Below are positions 36,301 to 44,348 of a DNA stretch of 54,396 nucleotides, piece by piece. Source of the stretch: DYCT01 sp051875715 (GTDB taxonomy: Bacteria > Bacteroidota > Bacteroidia > Bacteroidales > Bacteroidaceae); the NCBI GenBank assembly GCA_051875715.1, contig JBJEHD010000051.1, positions 1 through 54,396 of the forward strand, written 5' to 3'. The stretch's first letter is position 1. Each line of letters opens with the position of its first letter. A program made the position numbers and the translations under genes. The notes under the pieces were generated by a model that did not search any database, was not told the DNA's origin, and saw only the letters and a program-made list of their open reading frames with translations.

Positions 36301-36633
36301 TCATTTATGCATTTGGGCGAAGTCTGCGGGGTGTCGGTGTAGTTCGCGCCAGAGGTGTCGTACGGCCGCCAGCGGATGGTAGAGCAGCATACGTGGTCCG
36401 GCCCAACGCATGACGGCACGCATCTGTTCTTTCATGGCGGGGCGGTAACAGTGGATGGGGCACACTTTGCACGTCGGCTTCCGGCATCCGAAGCGGCAAT
36501 GGTCCAGACGGTCGCAGGCATAACGGAGCAGTTCGGCGCAGCGGGGACAGAGTTGCCGGTTGCCCTCTTTGTGTCGGCAGTAGAGCCGGACCATCTGTCC
36601 GACCGTATGTTTTTCTTCTTCAATGCGATTCAT
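36301..36633 (-). CDS. YgbA-like, nitrous-oxide-stimulated promoter family protein
   Basis: A 110-residue cysteine-rich protein. I start it at MNRIEEEKHTVGQMVRLYCR because upstream in-frame residues lack the family pattern. Nine cysteines lie within residues 19-62, including CPRC, CRFGC and CKVCPIHCY, consistent with metal or iron-sulfur binding. PF11756 members (YgbA in E. coli) are linked to nitrosative stress. It is transcribed from its own promoter box (TACTTTTG at 36659-36666) divergently to the DUF3078 gene. Confidence 0.87.
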   Translation of the reverse strand: MNRIEEEKHTVGQMVRLYCRHKEGNRQLCPRCAELLRYACDRLDHCRFGCRKPTCKVCPIHCYRPAMKEQMRAVMRWAGPRMLLYHPLAAVRHLWRELHRHPADFAQMHK

Positions 36634-36658
36634 GGCTTGTTTTCCTTTTTCACCGCGG

Positions 36659-36666
36659 CAAAAGTA
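36659..36666 (-). promoter_or_regulatory. Promoter -7 box for the YgbA-like gene
   Basis: Minus-strand TACTTTTG fits TAnnTTTG, 26 bp upstream of the start codon. Confidence 0.5.
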
Positions 36667-36799
36667 TAAAATGGTGCGGAACGGTGCAACCTTCTCCTTA
36701 TATAAATAGAAGTCGCTTTCACTGGTACGCGTCGCCGTCACAACGGGACCGTGTCAATGCGAGGGAGAAAGATTATTTTCGTCGTAAACGGAAAAACGT

Positions 36800-36807
36800 T
36801 ATCTTTG
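36800..36807 (+). promoter_or_regulatory. Promoter -7 box for the DUF3078 gene
   Basis: TATCTTTG lies 21 bp before the ATG. A TTTTC stretch at about 36775-36779 is 20 bp upstream and probably acts as the -33 element. Confidence 0.65.
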
Positions 36808-36828
36808 CGCCTCAAAGAATGTAAAAAT

Positions 36829-38223
36829 ATGAAACGAAAGATGAAAAAAGCCTGCTTGCTGCTGATGGCAGCGACCCTGTCTACCGGACTGGGTGCCATG
36901 CCGCATTCACACGTCCGGACGGACAAAACCCTCGTTGCCGCCCCAGAAGACCAGAGCGAAGAGGTGTTCACCCCCTCGGAAACCTACCTCAAATATTTTG
37001 CCGAAGCCGATTCGGTTTACTATAACGACACACTCCCCGCACGTCCTGTGCCTTTCGATCCCTATTACTACCAATTGTTCGTGCCGTTGACCTATTACTA
37101 TGCCCCCGTCCATCAGGCCTTCTATCCCGATGCTCCGGTGGTGGAAGACACGTTCGAAGCCGCTGCGCCTGATGCCCCGCTGCTTCCGTCCGCCGACCCG
37201 GCGCTCGACGGCATCCGCCGTGCGCGCCGCCAGGTCAACCGTGTGCTGCTCAACACCTACCTGTCGATGCCCGCCGACGTGGTCAGCACCGAAGAGGAAA
37301 TCAACCAACGGCGCGTCGTGCAGGCCGAGACGAAAGACGAAGCCCCTAAGGTGAAGGTGTTCAGTCTGTTCAGCCCCGAGCCCGATGCGGGAGGCACCGC
37401 CGTGGCTGGCATGGAAGCCACCATCCGCAAACCCAACTTCTGGACCACTGGCGGCGACGGCTCGCTCCAATTCACGCAGAACTATATCTCCGACAACTGG
37501 TACAAGGGTGGCGAGAGCACCAACTCCATGGTGGCCCAGTTGCGTCTCTTTGCCAATTACGATGACAAGCGCCGGCTGGAGTGGGACAACGAACTCTTCT
37601 TCAACCTGGGCTTCATCACCGCGCCCTCGGACACGCTGCACAAATACCGTCCCAACAACGACCTGCTCCGCCTCACCAGCAAACTGGGTGTCAAGGCTGT
37701 CGCCCGGTGGTACTACGCTCTCTCGGTGGAGTTTCGCACGCAGTTCTTCTCCAACTACAAGACCAACTCCGACGTGAAGCAGTCCGCCTTCATGACCCCG
37801 ACCGAACTGAAGGTCGGCGTCGGTATGGACTACAAGCTCGCCCGCAAGAAAATCAACCTCTCGCTCATGCTTGCCCCTCTGTCGTACAACCTGCTCTACC
37901 TGATGGACTCGGAAGTGGCCTCCTCGGGCTTCGGCATCGACGAAGGCAAGTGCCTGAAGAACGAGGTCGGTTCGCGTATGCAGATGAACTACACCTGGAA
38001 AATCATCCCCTCCATCACGTGGGAATCTCGCTTGTCCTACTTCACTAACTATCAGCGCATCGAGGCCGAGTGGGAGAACACCTTTAATTTCGTGCTCAAC
38101 CGCTACCTCTCCACCAAACTCTTCGTCCATGCACGTTATGACGACAGCGTGGCACCCCGGAGTGGCGAGAACTATTTCCAGTTGAAGGAACTTCTCAGTT
38201 TCGGCATCAACTACAAGTGGTAG
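36829..38223 (+). CDS. DUF3078 outer-membrane protein
   Basis: A 464-residue protein. The ATG at 36829 gives a proper signal peptide (MKRKMKKACLLLMAATLSTG); a longer frame from 36751 would run through the promoter. The N-terminal 200 residues are low-conservation and proline/alanine-rich. The C-terminal part is DUF3078: KPNFWTTGGDGSLQFTQNYI, NWYKGGESTNSMVAQLRLF, and repeated amphipathic strands ending in SFGINYKW. The terminal aromatic and strand pattern fit an outer-membrane beta-barrel. Function unknown. It precedes the rseC-rnf operon but has its own promoter, and a separate promoter lies downstream. Confidence 0.87.
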   Translation: MKRKMKKACLLLMAATLSTGLGAMPHSHVRTDKTLVAAPEDQSEEVFTPSETYLKYFAEADSVYYNDTLPARPVPFDPYYYQLFVPLTYYYAPVHQAFYPDAPVVEDTFEAAAPDAPLLPSADPALDGIRRARRQVNRVLLNTYLSMPADVVSTEEEINQRRVVQAETKDEAPKVKVFSLFSPEPDAGGTAVAGMEATIRKPNFWTTGGDGSLQFTQNYISDNWYKGGESTNSMVAQLRLFANYDDKRRLEWDNELFFNLGFITAPSDTLHKYRPNNDLLRLTSKLGVKAVARWYYALSVEFRTQFFSNYKTNSDVKQSAFMTPTELKVGVGMDYKLARKKINLSLMLAPLSYNLLYLMDSEVASSGFGIDEGKCLKNEVGSRMQMNYTWKIIPSITWESRLSYFTNYQRIEAEWENTFNFVLNRYLSTKLFVHARYDDSVAPRSGENYFQLKELLSFGINYKW

Positions 38224-38307
38224 GTCTCCGGGAATGGTTTTTATCGGATGCTGGCTGTTTTTTGAAGATATTTTAAGAGAAATCCTTTTCCACTCCCAAT
38301 TATTATG

Positions 38308-38315
38308 TATTTTTG
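38308..38315 (+). promoter_or_regulatory. Promoter of the rseC-rnfBCDGEA operon
   Basis: TATTTTTG (-7) with TTTT at 38286-38289 (-33), 18 bp apart. It lies 28 bp before the rseC start. Confidence 0.65.
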
Positions 38316-38343
38316 CAACGATTTGTAAAGTAGGGTTTGCAAA

Positions 38344-38793
38344 ATGGCCAATGAAATAACACATATCGGTACGGTGGAAAGCACAGACGGCGGCTGGGTG
38401 AAGGTGCGCATCGTGCAGGCGTCGGCCTGCTCGTCGTGTCAGATCAAGCAGCACTGCCGTTCGTCGGAAAGCAAGGAAAAAGTGATAGACGTCTACGCCC
38501 CCGGTGCTTCGTGCCATCCGGGCGAGCAGGTAGTGGTGGTGGCTTCCGTTTCCATGGGCCTTCGGGCCGTGGGGTGGGCCTTCGTGGTGCCCTTCGTGCT
38601 GTTGTTGGCCGTCCTGTTCGGAGTCATGCGGATGTCGGGCGGGAGCGAAGCCCTGGCCGCTTTGGCCTCCTTGGTTGCCCTTGTTCCTTACTACACCGTG
38701 CTCTACCTGCTCAGGGGTCGTTTCCGCAAGCATTTCTCGTTTGCCCTCAAGCCAACTTATTCATCAACCATAAATCAATCAAAAAACTTATGA
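38344..38793 (+). CDS. rseC: RseC/MucC-family protein
   Basis: A 149-residue membrane protein. Cysteines C29, C32 and C38 (ACSSCQIKQHC) form the family's N-terminal motif. Two membrane helices follow (about 70-115). RseC in E. coli helps reduce SoxR together with Rsx, the Rnf homologue. Here its stop codon overlaps the rnfB start by 4 bp (ATGA), supporting a role in assembly or electron transfer of Rnf. It is the first gene of the operon. Confidence 0.9.
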   Translation: MANEITHIGTVESTDGGWVKVRIVQASACSSCQIKQHCRSSESKEKVIDVYAPGASCHPGEQVVVVASVSMGLRAVGWAFVVPFVLLLAVLFGVMRMSGGSEALAALASLVALVPYYTVLYLLRGRFRKHFSFALKPTYSSTINQSKNL

Positions 38794-39686
38794 ACGTAAT
38801 TCTGATTGCAGTGATTTCCATCGGAGCCATCGGACTGGTCGCAGCGGCCATCTTGTTCGTTGTCTCGAAGAAGTTTGCTGTGTACGAAGATCCGCGCATT
38901 GCCCAGGTGGCTGAAGTGCTGCCTCAGGCCAATTGCGGCGGATGCGGCTATCCGGGCTGCTCCGGATTTGCCGATGCATGTGTGAAGGCAGGCTCGTTGG
39001 AGGGCAAGTTGTGCCCTGTGGGCGGCCAGGCCGTCATGTCCCGGGTGGCTTCCATCCTGGGGCTGGATGCCGAAGAGTCCGAACCCCGCGTGGCTGTGGT
39101 GCGTTGCAACGGCACCTGTGCCAACCGTCCGCGCCTGACGCAGTACGACGGAGCCCGTTCGTGCGCCATCATGGCAGCCACCTACGGCGGTGAGACTGGT
39201 TGCAGCCACGGCTGTTTGGGTTGTGGCGACTGCGTGTCCGTCTGCCAGTTCGGTGCCATCCACATCAATGCCGAGACGGGGCTTCCCGAGGTGGACGAAG
39301 ACAAGTGTACCGCGTGCGGTGCCTGTGCCAAGGCCTGCCCGAAGCTGGTCATCGAGATTCGTCCGAAGGGCAAGAAGTCGCGTCGCGTTTACGTGCGTTG
39401 CGTCAACAAGGACAAGGGAGCCGTCACCCGCAAGGCCTGCGAGGTAGGTTGCATCGGTTGCGGCAAGTGTGTGAAGACCTGTCCGTTCGAAGCCATCACG
39501 TTGGCGAACAACCTGGCCTACATCGACCCCGCCAAGTGCAAGTCGTGCCGCAAGTGCGTCGAGGTCTGCCCCCAGCACGCCATTATCGACCTCAACTTCC
39601 CTCCGCGCAAAGCGGCTGCCGAAGCCACCCAGGCCGATCCCGCCGCCCAGCCCCAGTCGGCCGAGGCAGCAAGCAAACAAGCGTAA
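38790..39686 (+). CDS. rnfB: Rnf electron-transport complex subunit B
   Basis: A 298-residue iron-sulfur protein with one N-terminal membrane helix (MNVILIAVISIGAIGLVAAA). The first cluster domain is ANCGGCGYPGCSGFADACV. Four ferredoxin-like motifs follow: CLGCGDCVSVC, CTACGACAKACP, CIGCGKCVKTCP and CKSCRKCVEVCP. It is the entry point for electrons from reduced ferredoxin. The start is the ATG at 38790, overlapping rseC; longer in-frame extensions lie antisense to nothing and inside rseC. The C-terminus is alanine/glutamine-rich, low complexity. Confidence 0.95.
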   Translation: MNVILIAVISIGAIGLVAAAILFVVSKKFAVYEDPRIAQVAEVLPQANCGGCGYPGCSGFADACVKAGSLEGKLCPVGGQAVMSRVASILGLDAEESEPRVAVVRCNGTCANRPRLTQYDGARSCAIMAATYGGETGCSHGCLGCGDCVSVCQFGAIHINAETGLPEVDEDKCTACGACAKACPKLVIEIRPKGKKSRRVYVRCVNKDKGAVTRKACEVGCIGCGKCVKTCPFEAITLANNLAYIDPAKCKSCRKCVEVCPQHAIIDLNFPPRKAAAEATQADPAAQPQSAEAASKQA

Positions 39687-39711
39687 TAACAACTAAAAAT
39701 ATTTTTTGATT

Positions 39712-41040
39712 GTGAGGACATTTAGAATTGGAGGCGTTCATCCGCCCGAGAATAAATTGTCGGCAGGAAAGAAGATCGAGGTGCTCGGCTTGCCCAAGCA
39801 GGTGGTCATCCCCCTCTCGCAGCACATCGGTGCCCCTGCCACCGCCATCGTCAAACGAGGCGACGTAGTGAAAGTAGGAACCCAGATAGCCCAGCCGGGC
39901 GGTTTCGTGTCGGCGGCCATTTTCTCGTCCGTGTCGGGCAAGGTGGCCAAGGTTGACGAGGTGGTTGATGCCAGCGGCTATCGCAAGCCCGCCATCTTCA
40001 TCGACGTGGAAGGCGACGAGTGGGAACCCACCATCGACCGTAGCGAGACCCTCGTCAAGGCTTGCAGCCTCGAACCTGCTGAGATAGTCGAGAAAATCAA
40101 GAACGCCGGCATCGTCGGCATGGGTGGAGCCTGCTTCCCCACGCACGTCAAGTTGATGCCCCCTCCGGGCAACAAAGCCGAGATACTCATCATCAACGCT
40201 GTCGAGTGCGAACCATACCTCACCGCTGACCATCAGCTCATGATGGAGAAGGCCGAACAAATCATGGTGGGTGTGAGCATCCTCATGAAGGCCATCCAGG
40301 TGAGCAAGGCCGTCATTGGTATCGAGGCCAACAAGCCCGACGCCATCCGCCACATGACCGAGGTGGCCGCATCTTATGCCGGCATCGAGGTGATGTCTCT
40401 CAAAGTGAAATATCCGCAGGGCGGCGAAAAGCAACTCATTGATGCCGTCATCCGCCGTCAGGTGGCCAGTGGCGCGCTCCCCATCTCTACGGGCGCCGTT
40501 GTCCAGAACGTCGGCACCGCTTATGCCGTCTACGAAGCCGTGCAGAAGAACAAACCCCTGTTCGAGCGCGTCGTGACGGTGACGGGAAAGTCTCTGGCCA
40601 ACCCCTCGAACTTCCTCGTGCGTATGGGAACGCCCATGAGCATGCTCATCGAGGCGGCCGGCGGCATGCCGGCAGACACCGCCAAGATTATCGGCGGCGG
40701 CCCCATGATGGGTAAAGCCTTGGTCAATGCCGAAGTGCCCATCTGCAAGGGTTCGTCCGGTGTGTTGCTGATGAACACGCGCGAAGCCGCCCGTGTGGAG
40801 GTCAATCCCTGCATCCGTTGCGCCAAGTGCGTCAGCGCTTGCCCCATGGGCCTTGAGCCCTACCTGCTCGGTGTATTGTCCACCCATGCCGATTGGGAGC
40901 GGATGGAGTCCGAACGGATTATGGATTGCATCGAATGCGGTTCGTGCCAGTTCACCTGTCCGGCAGGCCGTCCGTTGCTCGACTATCTGCGTCTGGGCAA
41001 AGGCAAGGTAGGCGCCATCATTCGTTCACGCAAAAAATAA
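39712..41040 (+). CDS. rnfC: Rnf electron-transport complex subunit C
   Basis: A 442-residue soluble subunit. The family start is M-x-TFRIGGVHPPENK; here no ATG exists, and the GTG at 39712 (or TTG at 39706) must be used. GMGGACFPTHVKLMPP is the NADH/FMN-binding SLBB-linked region, and NAVECEPYLTADHQLMME is strictly conserved. Two [4Fe-4S] motifs are near the C-terminus: CIRCAKCVSACP and CIECGSCQFTCP. It carries FMN and passes electrons to NAD+. It lies 25 bp after rnfB and 9 bp before rnfD. Confidence 0.94.
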   Translation: MRTFRIGGVHPPENKLSAGKKIEVLGLPKQVVIPLSQHIGAPATAIVKRGDVVKVGTQIAQPGGFVSAAIFSSVSGKVAKVDEVVDASGYRKPAIFIDVEGDEWEPTIDRSETLVKACSLEPAEIVEKIKNAGIVGMGGACFPTHVKLMPPPGNKAEILIINAVECEPYLTADHQLMMEKAEQIMVGVSILMKAIQVSKAVIGIEANKPDAIRHMTEVAASYAGIEVMSLKVKYPQGGEKQLIDAVIRRQVASGALPISTGAVVQNVGTAYAVYEAVQKNKPLFERVVTVTGKSLANPSNFLVRMGTPMSMLIEAAGGMPADTAKIIGGGPMMGKALVNAEVPICKGSSGVLLMNTREAARVEVNPCIRCAKCVSACPMGLEPYLLGVLSTHADWERMESERIMDCIECGSCQFTCPAGRPLLDYLRLGKGKVGAIIRSRKK

Positions 41041-41049
41041 GTAAGCATT

Positions 41050-42045
41050 ATGGAAAATAAACTGATAGTATCCCTTTCGCCCCACGTCCACAGCGGAGAC
41101 ACCATACAGAAAAACATGTATGGCGTGCTTGTCGCTCTGCTTCCGGCACTTGCCGTGTCGTTTGCAGCCTTCGGGATGGGGGCTGTAGTAGTCACACTGA
41201 CTTCCGTCGCCGCCTGCGTTTTCTTCGAGTGGGCCATCACGCGCTTCATCCTGCGCAGCGACAAACTCACCATTGCCGACGGCTCGGCCGTCATCACCGG
41301 CGTCCTGCTTGCCTTCAACCTGCCGTCCAACCTGCCCGTGTGGATCATCCTCATCGGCGCTTTGGTTGCTATCGGCGTAGGCAAACTGTCGTTCGGCGGC
41401 TTGGGCAGCAACCCGTTCAACCCCGCTTTGGTGGGCCGTGTGTTCCTGCTCATCTCGTTCCCCGTGCAGATGACCTCCTGGCCCGTTAACCGTTTTGCCG
41501 AGATGGCAGTCGGTGCCGATGGCCTTTCCGCCGCCACTCCGTTGGCCCTGATGAAGCAGGCCGCCAAGGGTAGTGCCGACGCACTGGCCTCCCTGCCGGA
41601 CTCGCTCTCGCTCTTCCTCGGCCAGAACCCCGGTTCGCTGGGCGAAGTTTCCGCCCTGGCTCTGCTGCTCGGTCTGGCTTACATGTTGTGGCGTCGCATC
41701 ATCACGTGGCACATCCCCGTGTCCATCTTCGCCACCGTGTTCGTCTTTGCCGGCCTGATGCATTGGGTCGACCCGCAGGCTTATGCCTGTCCGCTCACTC
41801 ATCTGTTCACAGGCGGTATGATGCTGGGTGCCATCTTCATGGCCACCGACTATGTCACCTCGCCGATGAGTCCGAAGGGCATGATCATCTATGGTGTGGG
41901 CATCGGCTTCTTCACCATGGTCATCCGTCTTTTCGGCGCATACCCCGAGGGCATGTCGTTCGCCATCCTCATCATGAACGCGTTCACCCCGCTCATCAAC
42001 ACCTATTGTAAACCTAAAAGATTTGGGGAGGTAGTGAAGAAATGA
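41050..42045 (+). CDS. rnfD: Rnf electron-transport complex subunit D
   Basis: A 331-residue membrane protein with about eight to ten helices. SPHVHSGDTIQKNMYGVLVA is the N-terminal signature. FGGLGSNPFNPALVGRVFLL is conserved, and ATDYVTSPMSPKGM contains the threonine to which FMN is covalently attached. It forms the membrane core of the ion-translocating Rnf complex. Its end overlaps the rnfG start by 4 bp. Confidence 0.95.
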   Translation: MENKLIVSLSPHVHSGDTIQKNMYGVLVALLPALAVSFAAFGMGAVVVTLTSVAACVFFEWAITRFILRSDKLTIADGSAVITGVLLAFNLPSNLPVWIILIGALVAIGVGKLSFGGLGSNPFNPALVGRVFLLISFPVQMTSWPVNRFAEMAVGADGLSAATPLALMKQAAKGSADALASLPDSLSLFLGQNPGSLGEVSALALLLGLAYMLWRRIITWHIPVSIFATVFVFAGLMHWVDPQAYACPLTHLFTGGMMLGAIFMATDYVTSPMSPKGMIIYGVGIGFFTMVIRLFGAYPEGMSFAILIMNAFTPLINTYCKPKRFGEVVKK

Positions 42046-42701
42046 AAAAACTGGAATCTACATTATTCAACATGGTGGTCGTGCTGACCGGTGTGACCGC
42101 CATCGCGGCCGCCATCCTGGCCTACGTCAATCAGGTGACGGCCGGCCCCATCGCCGAGGCCAATGCGAAAACGCTGAGCGCCGCCATCGAGACGGTAGTC
42201 CCGGGTTTTGACAACAATCCCGCAGCTTCGGCCGAGACGTTCAGCCTCGACGGAGCCGACTACGTCATCTACAAGGCCACCAAGGAAGGTGCCTTCATCG
42301 GCGCCGCCGTCCGCTCTACCGTCAACGGGTTCGGTGGTCCGCTCACCGTGCTGGTAGGGTTCGACCCCGAAGGCCGCATCATCGACTATTCCGTGCTCAG
42401 CCATGCCGAGACCCCGGGTTTGGGTTCGAAGGCCGCCGAGTGGTTCAAACAAGGCAACAAGGGCTGCATCGCCGGTCTGAATCCGGGAGAGGCACCTCTC
42501 GTCGTCAGCAAAGACGGCGGGCAGGTCGAAGCCATTACGGCGTCCACCATCACTTCGCGTGCATTCTTGCAGGCTGTCAACAACGCTTATGCCGCCTATA
42601 GCGGCCAGCACACAGAGGCCGTCAGCGGCGCCACGCCTCAGGTCGAAGCGTCTGAGGCCGTCAATTCCGAAAACGAAGAAAAGGAAGGAGGAGAACAATG
42701 A
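42042..42701 (+). CDS. rnfG: Rnf electron-transport complex subunit G (FMN-binding)
   Basis: A 219-residue protein with one N-terminal membrane helix and an extracytoplasmic FMN-binding domain. The flavinylation region reads EAITASTITSRAF, a variant of the usual SGATxT, so the last threonine of TAST is the probable FMN-ester site. LSHAETPGLGSKAAEWF is conserved. The C-terminal 25 residues are acidic and end EEKEGGEQ. It overlaps rnfD and rnfE by 4 bp each. Confidence 0.94.
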   Translation: MKKLESTLFNMVVVLTGVTAIAAAILAYVNQVTAGPIAEANAKTLSAAIETVVPGFDNNPAASAETFSLDGADYVIYKATKEGAFIGAAVRSTVNGFGGPLTVLVGFDPEGRIIDYSVLSHAETPGLGSKAAEWFKQGNKGCIAGLNPGEAPLVVSKDGGQVEAITASTITSRAFLQAVNNAYAAYSGQHTEAVSGATPQVEASEAVNSENEEKEGGEQ

Positions 42702-43282
42702 ACAATCTGAAAATCTTGTGGAATGGCATCGTCAAGGACAACCCCACGTTCGTGCTCTTGCTGGGTATGTGCCCCACGTTGGGTACCACGTCGTCCGCCA
42801 TTAACGGTATGGGCATGGGTCTGGCCACGATGGCCGTACTTATTTGCTCCAACCTCATCATCTCGTGCATCAAGAGCCTTGTGCCGGACATGGTCCGCAT
42901 TCCCGTCTACATCGTTGTCATCGCTTCGCTGGTGACGGTGCTTCAGATGGTCATGCAGGCCTACGTGCCCGATCTCTATGCCACGCTCGGCCTGTTCATC
43001 CCGCTCATCGTGGTGAACTGCATCATCCTGGGCCGTGCCGAAGCCTTTGCAGCCAAGAACGGTCCCATTCCGTCGGTGTTCGACGGCATCGGCATCGGCC
43101 TCGGCTTCACCTTCGCGCTGACGCTGCTGGGTGCCGTTCGCGAATTGCTGGGCACGGGCCGTGTGTTCGACCAGGCCATCTTCCCCGAGCACTACGGCAT
43201 GTTGGTGTTCGTGTTGGCACCGGGCGCCTTCCTGGCGTTGGGCTATCTCATTGCCATCGTCAACAAGTTGCGTAACCTCTAA
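42698..43282 (+). CDS. rnfE: Rnf electron-transport complex subunit E
   Basis: A 194-residue membrane protein with six helices. The start MNNLKILWNGIVKDNPTFVL, GMCPTLGTTSSAINGMGMG and the central GRAEAFAAKNGPIPSVFDG are family signatures. With RnfA it forms the membrane pair carrying the [2Fe-2S] site, and in the Rnf cycle it helps couple electron flow to Na+ or H+ transport. It overlaps rnfG by 4 bp and is followed by rnfA after 33 bp. Confidence 0.95.
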   Translation: MNNLKILWNGIVKDNPTFVLLLGMCPTLGTTSSAINGMGMGLATMAVLICSNLIISCIKSLVPDMVRIPVYIVVIASLVTVLQMVMQAYVPDLYATLGLFIPLIVVNCIILGRAEAFAAKNGPIPSVFDGIGIGLGFTFALTLLGAVRELLGTGRVFDQAIFPEHYGMLVFVLAPGAFLALGYLIAIVNKLRNL

Positions 43283-43315
43283 ACCAAAGCAAACGAAAAA
43301 CCAAAGCGAATCATT

Positions 43316-43915
43316 ATGGAATATATCTTGATATTTATCACGGCCATCTTTGTGAACAACGTTGTGTTGTCGCAATTCCTGGGCATCTGTCCGTTCTTGG
43401 GCGTATCGAAGAAGGTGGAGACGGCCATGGGTATGGGTGCCGCCGTAGCCTTCGTGCTGACGTTGGCCACCATCGCCACCTACCTCATTCAGAAGTTTGT
43501 GCTCGACCCCTTCGGTTTGGGCTATCTGCAGACCATTGCGTTCATCCTGGTCATCGCCTCGTTGGTTCAGATGGTGGAAATCGTGCTGAAGAAGGTGTCG
43601 CCTGCTCTCTATCAGGCGTTGGGCGTTTTCTTGCCGCTCATCACCACCAACTGCTGCGTGCTGGGTGTGGCCATCCTGGTCATCCAGAACGACTACGACC
43701 TGCTTCGTGGCGTCACGTTCGCCTTCTCGTCGGCCTTGGGCTTTGCGCTGGCGCTGATCGTGTTTGCGGGCATCCGCGAGCAGTTGAGCCTGGCCCGTGT
43801 GCCGCGCGGCATGCAGGGCATGTCCATCGCCATGGTGGCGGCCGGCCTGTTGGCCATGGCCTTCATGGGTTTCTCGGGCGTAGACGGCGGACTGAAGGTC
43901 CTGTTCGGATTGTAA
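43316..43915 (+). CDS. rnfA: Rnf electron-transport complex subunit A
   Basis: A 199-residue membrane protein with six helices, the paired homologue of RnfE. FVNNVVLSQFLGICPFLGVSK contains the conserved cysteine; FLPLITTNCCVLGVAILVIQ contains the second. It is the last gene of the rnf operon and is followed 20 bp later by a strong terminator. Confidence 0.95.
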   Translation: MEYILIFITAIFVNNVVLSQFLGICPFLGVSKKVETAMGMGAAVAFVLTLATIATYLIQKFVLDPFGLGYLQTIAFILVIASLVQMVEIVLKKVSPALYQALGVFLPLITTNCCVLGVAILVIQNDYDLLRGVTFAFSSALGFALALIVFAGIREQLSLARVPRGMQGMSIAMVAAGLLAMAFMGFSGVDGGLKVLFGL

Positions 43916-43935
43916 TTCGTCCCTAATTTTTTTCA

Positions 43936-43987
43936 AGATGCGGGGGGCAGGCCGATTCCAACGGCCGGCCTCCCGCATCTTTGTTTT
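43936..43987 (+). terminator. Rho-independent terminator of the rnf operon
   Basis: AGATGCGGG (43936-43944) pairs with CCCGCATCT (43972-43980), and the stem continues inward through GGCCG/CGGCC. TTGTTTT follows. Confidence 0.85.
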
Positions 43988-43989
43988 AT

Positions 43990-44150
43990 CCCAAAACGGT
44001 CATTAGGCCTTTATGCGCAAACGAACTTTCTTTTTGGCATCTGTCTTCCCGTTTCTCGTTTACAATGGAGCCCCATTGCGCCCTCAAAACGAGAACACAT
44101 CTGTTCAAAATAGAAGTTGTTATCATCATAATGCTAATGACCGATTTGGG
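43990..44150. repeat. 161-bp foldback (MITE-like) element, long copy
   Basis: The ends CCCAAAACGGTCATTAG (43990-44006) and CTAATGACCGATTTGGG (44134-44150) are inverted repeats with one mismatch in 17. Further inside, AACTTTCTTTTTG and CAAAATAGAAGTT also pair with two mismatches, and GTTTCTCGTTT pairs with AAAACGAGAAC, so most of the element can fold back. It has no coding capacity that I can support. The same end blocks occur at 20163-20216 in a shorter form. It lies between the rnf terminator and the tracrRNA terminator. Confidence 0.6.
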
Positions 44151-44166
44151 TTTATGCGGCGAGGTC

Positions 44167-44257
44167 AAAAAGAAAAAATCCCACCGTTGAAGGACGATGG
44201 GAGAACCTGATGTTTTCACAACGGAATAATCCTTATTGTGATTTGCTGAGAAATATG
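44167..44257 (-). ncRNA. tracrRNA of the type II-C CRISPR system
   Basis: Read on the minus strand from about 44257. The anti-repeat ATATTTCTCAGCAAATCACAAT (44256-44235, 22 nt, quoted here only by its ends and centre TTCTCAGCAAATCACA) is complementary to the crRNA handle GTTGTGATTTGCTTGAG plus AAAT with one bulged base. Next comes AATAAGGATTATTCCGTTG, which forms the nexus hairpin (GGA-TTAT-TCC) and closely resembles AATAAGGCTAGTCCGTTA of the Streptococcus pyogenes tracrRNA. A terminator hairpin follows (CCCATCG pairing with CGGTGGG, 44201-44180) and then a run of T on the minus strand. Predicted length is about 90 nt. It is divergent from cas9. Confidence 0.9.
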
Positions 44258-44260
44258 TCA

Positions 44261-44268
44261 CAAATATA
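44261..44268 (-). promoter_or_regulatory. tracrRNA promoter -7 box
   Basis: Minus-strand TATATTTG matches TAnnTTTG; CTTG is 20 bp upstream as a -33 element. The predicted start near 44257 is the first base before the anti-repeat. The surrounding CTTATATTTGTGA resembles CTTACCTTTGTGA in the CRISPR repeat. Confidence 0.7.
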
Positions 44269-44302
44269 AGGGGAACAAACTTTCCGTCCAAGCAAAAAAG
44301 CC

Positions 44303-44310
44303 TATATTTG
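44303..44310 (+). promoter_or_regulatory. Promoter of the cas9-cas1-cas2 operon
   Basis: TATATTTG (-7) with TTTC at 44281-44284 (-33), 18 bp apart. The predicted leader before the cas9 ATG is about 35 nt. Confidence 0.65.
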
Positions 44311-44348
44311 TCCTATCATATCCATAAAAATAGAAAAACTGAGAAGTC

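Noticed and set aside
36113..36757. The 13-mer GGGACCGTGTCAA at 36113-36125 and 36745-36757
   Set aside because: Thirteen-base matches are expected by chance in a window this long, and the flanks show no further similarity.
44235..44300. A plus-strand tracrRNA starting with ATTGTGATTTGC
   Set aside because: No terminator or nexus follows on the plus strand, and the sequence runs into the cas9 promoter. The minus-strand reading explains anti-repeat, nexus and terminator together.
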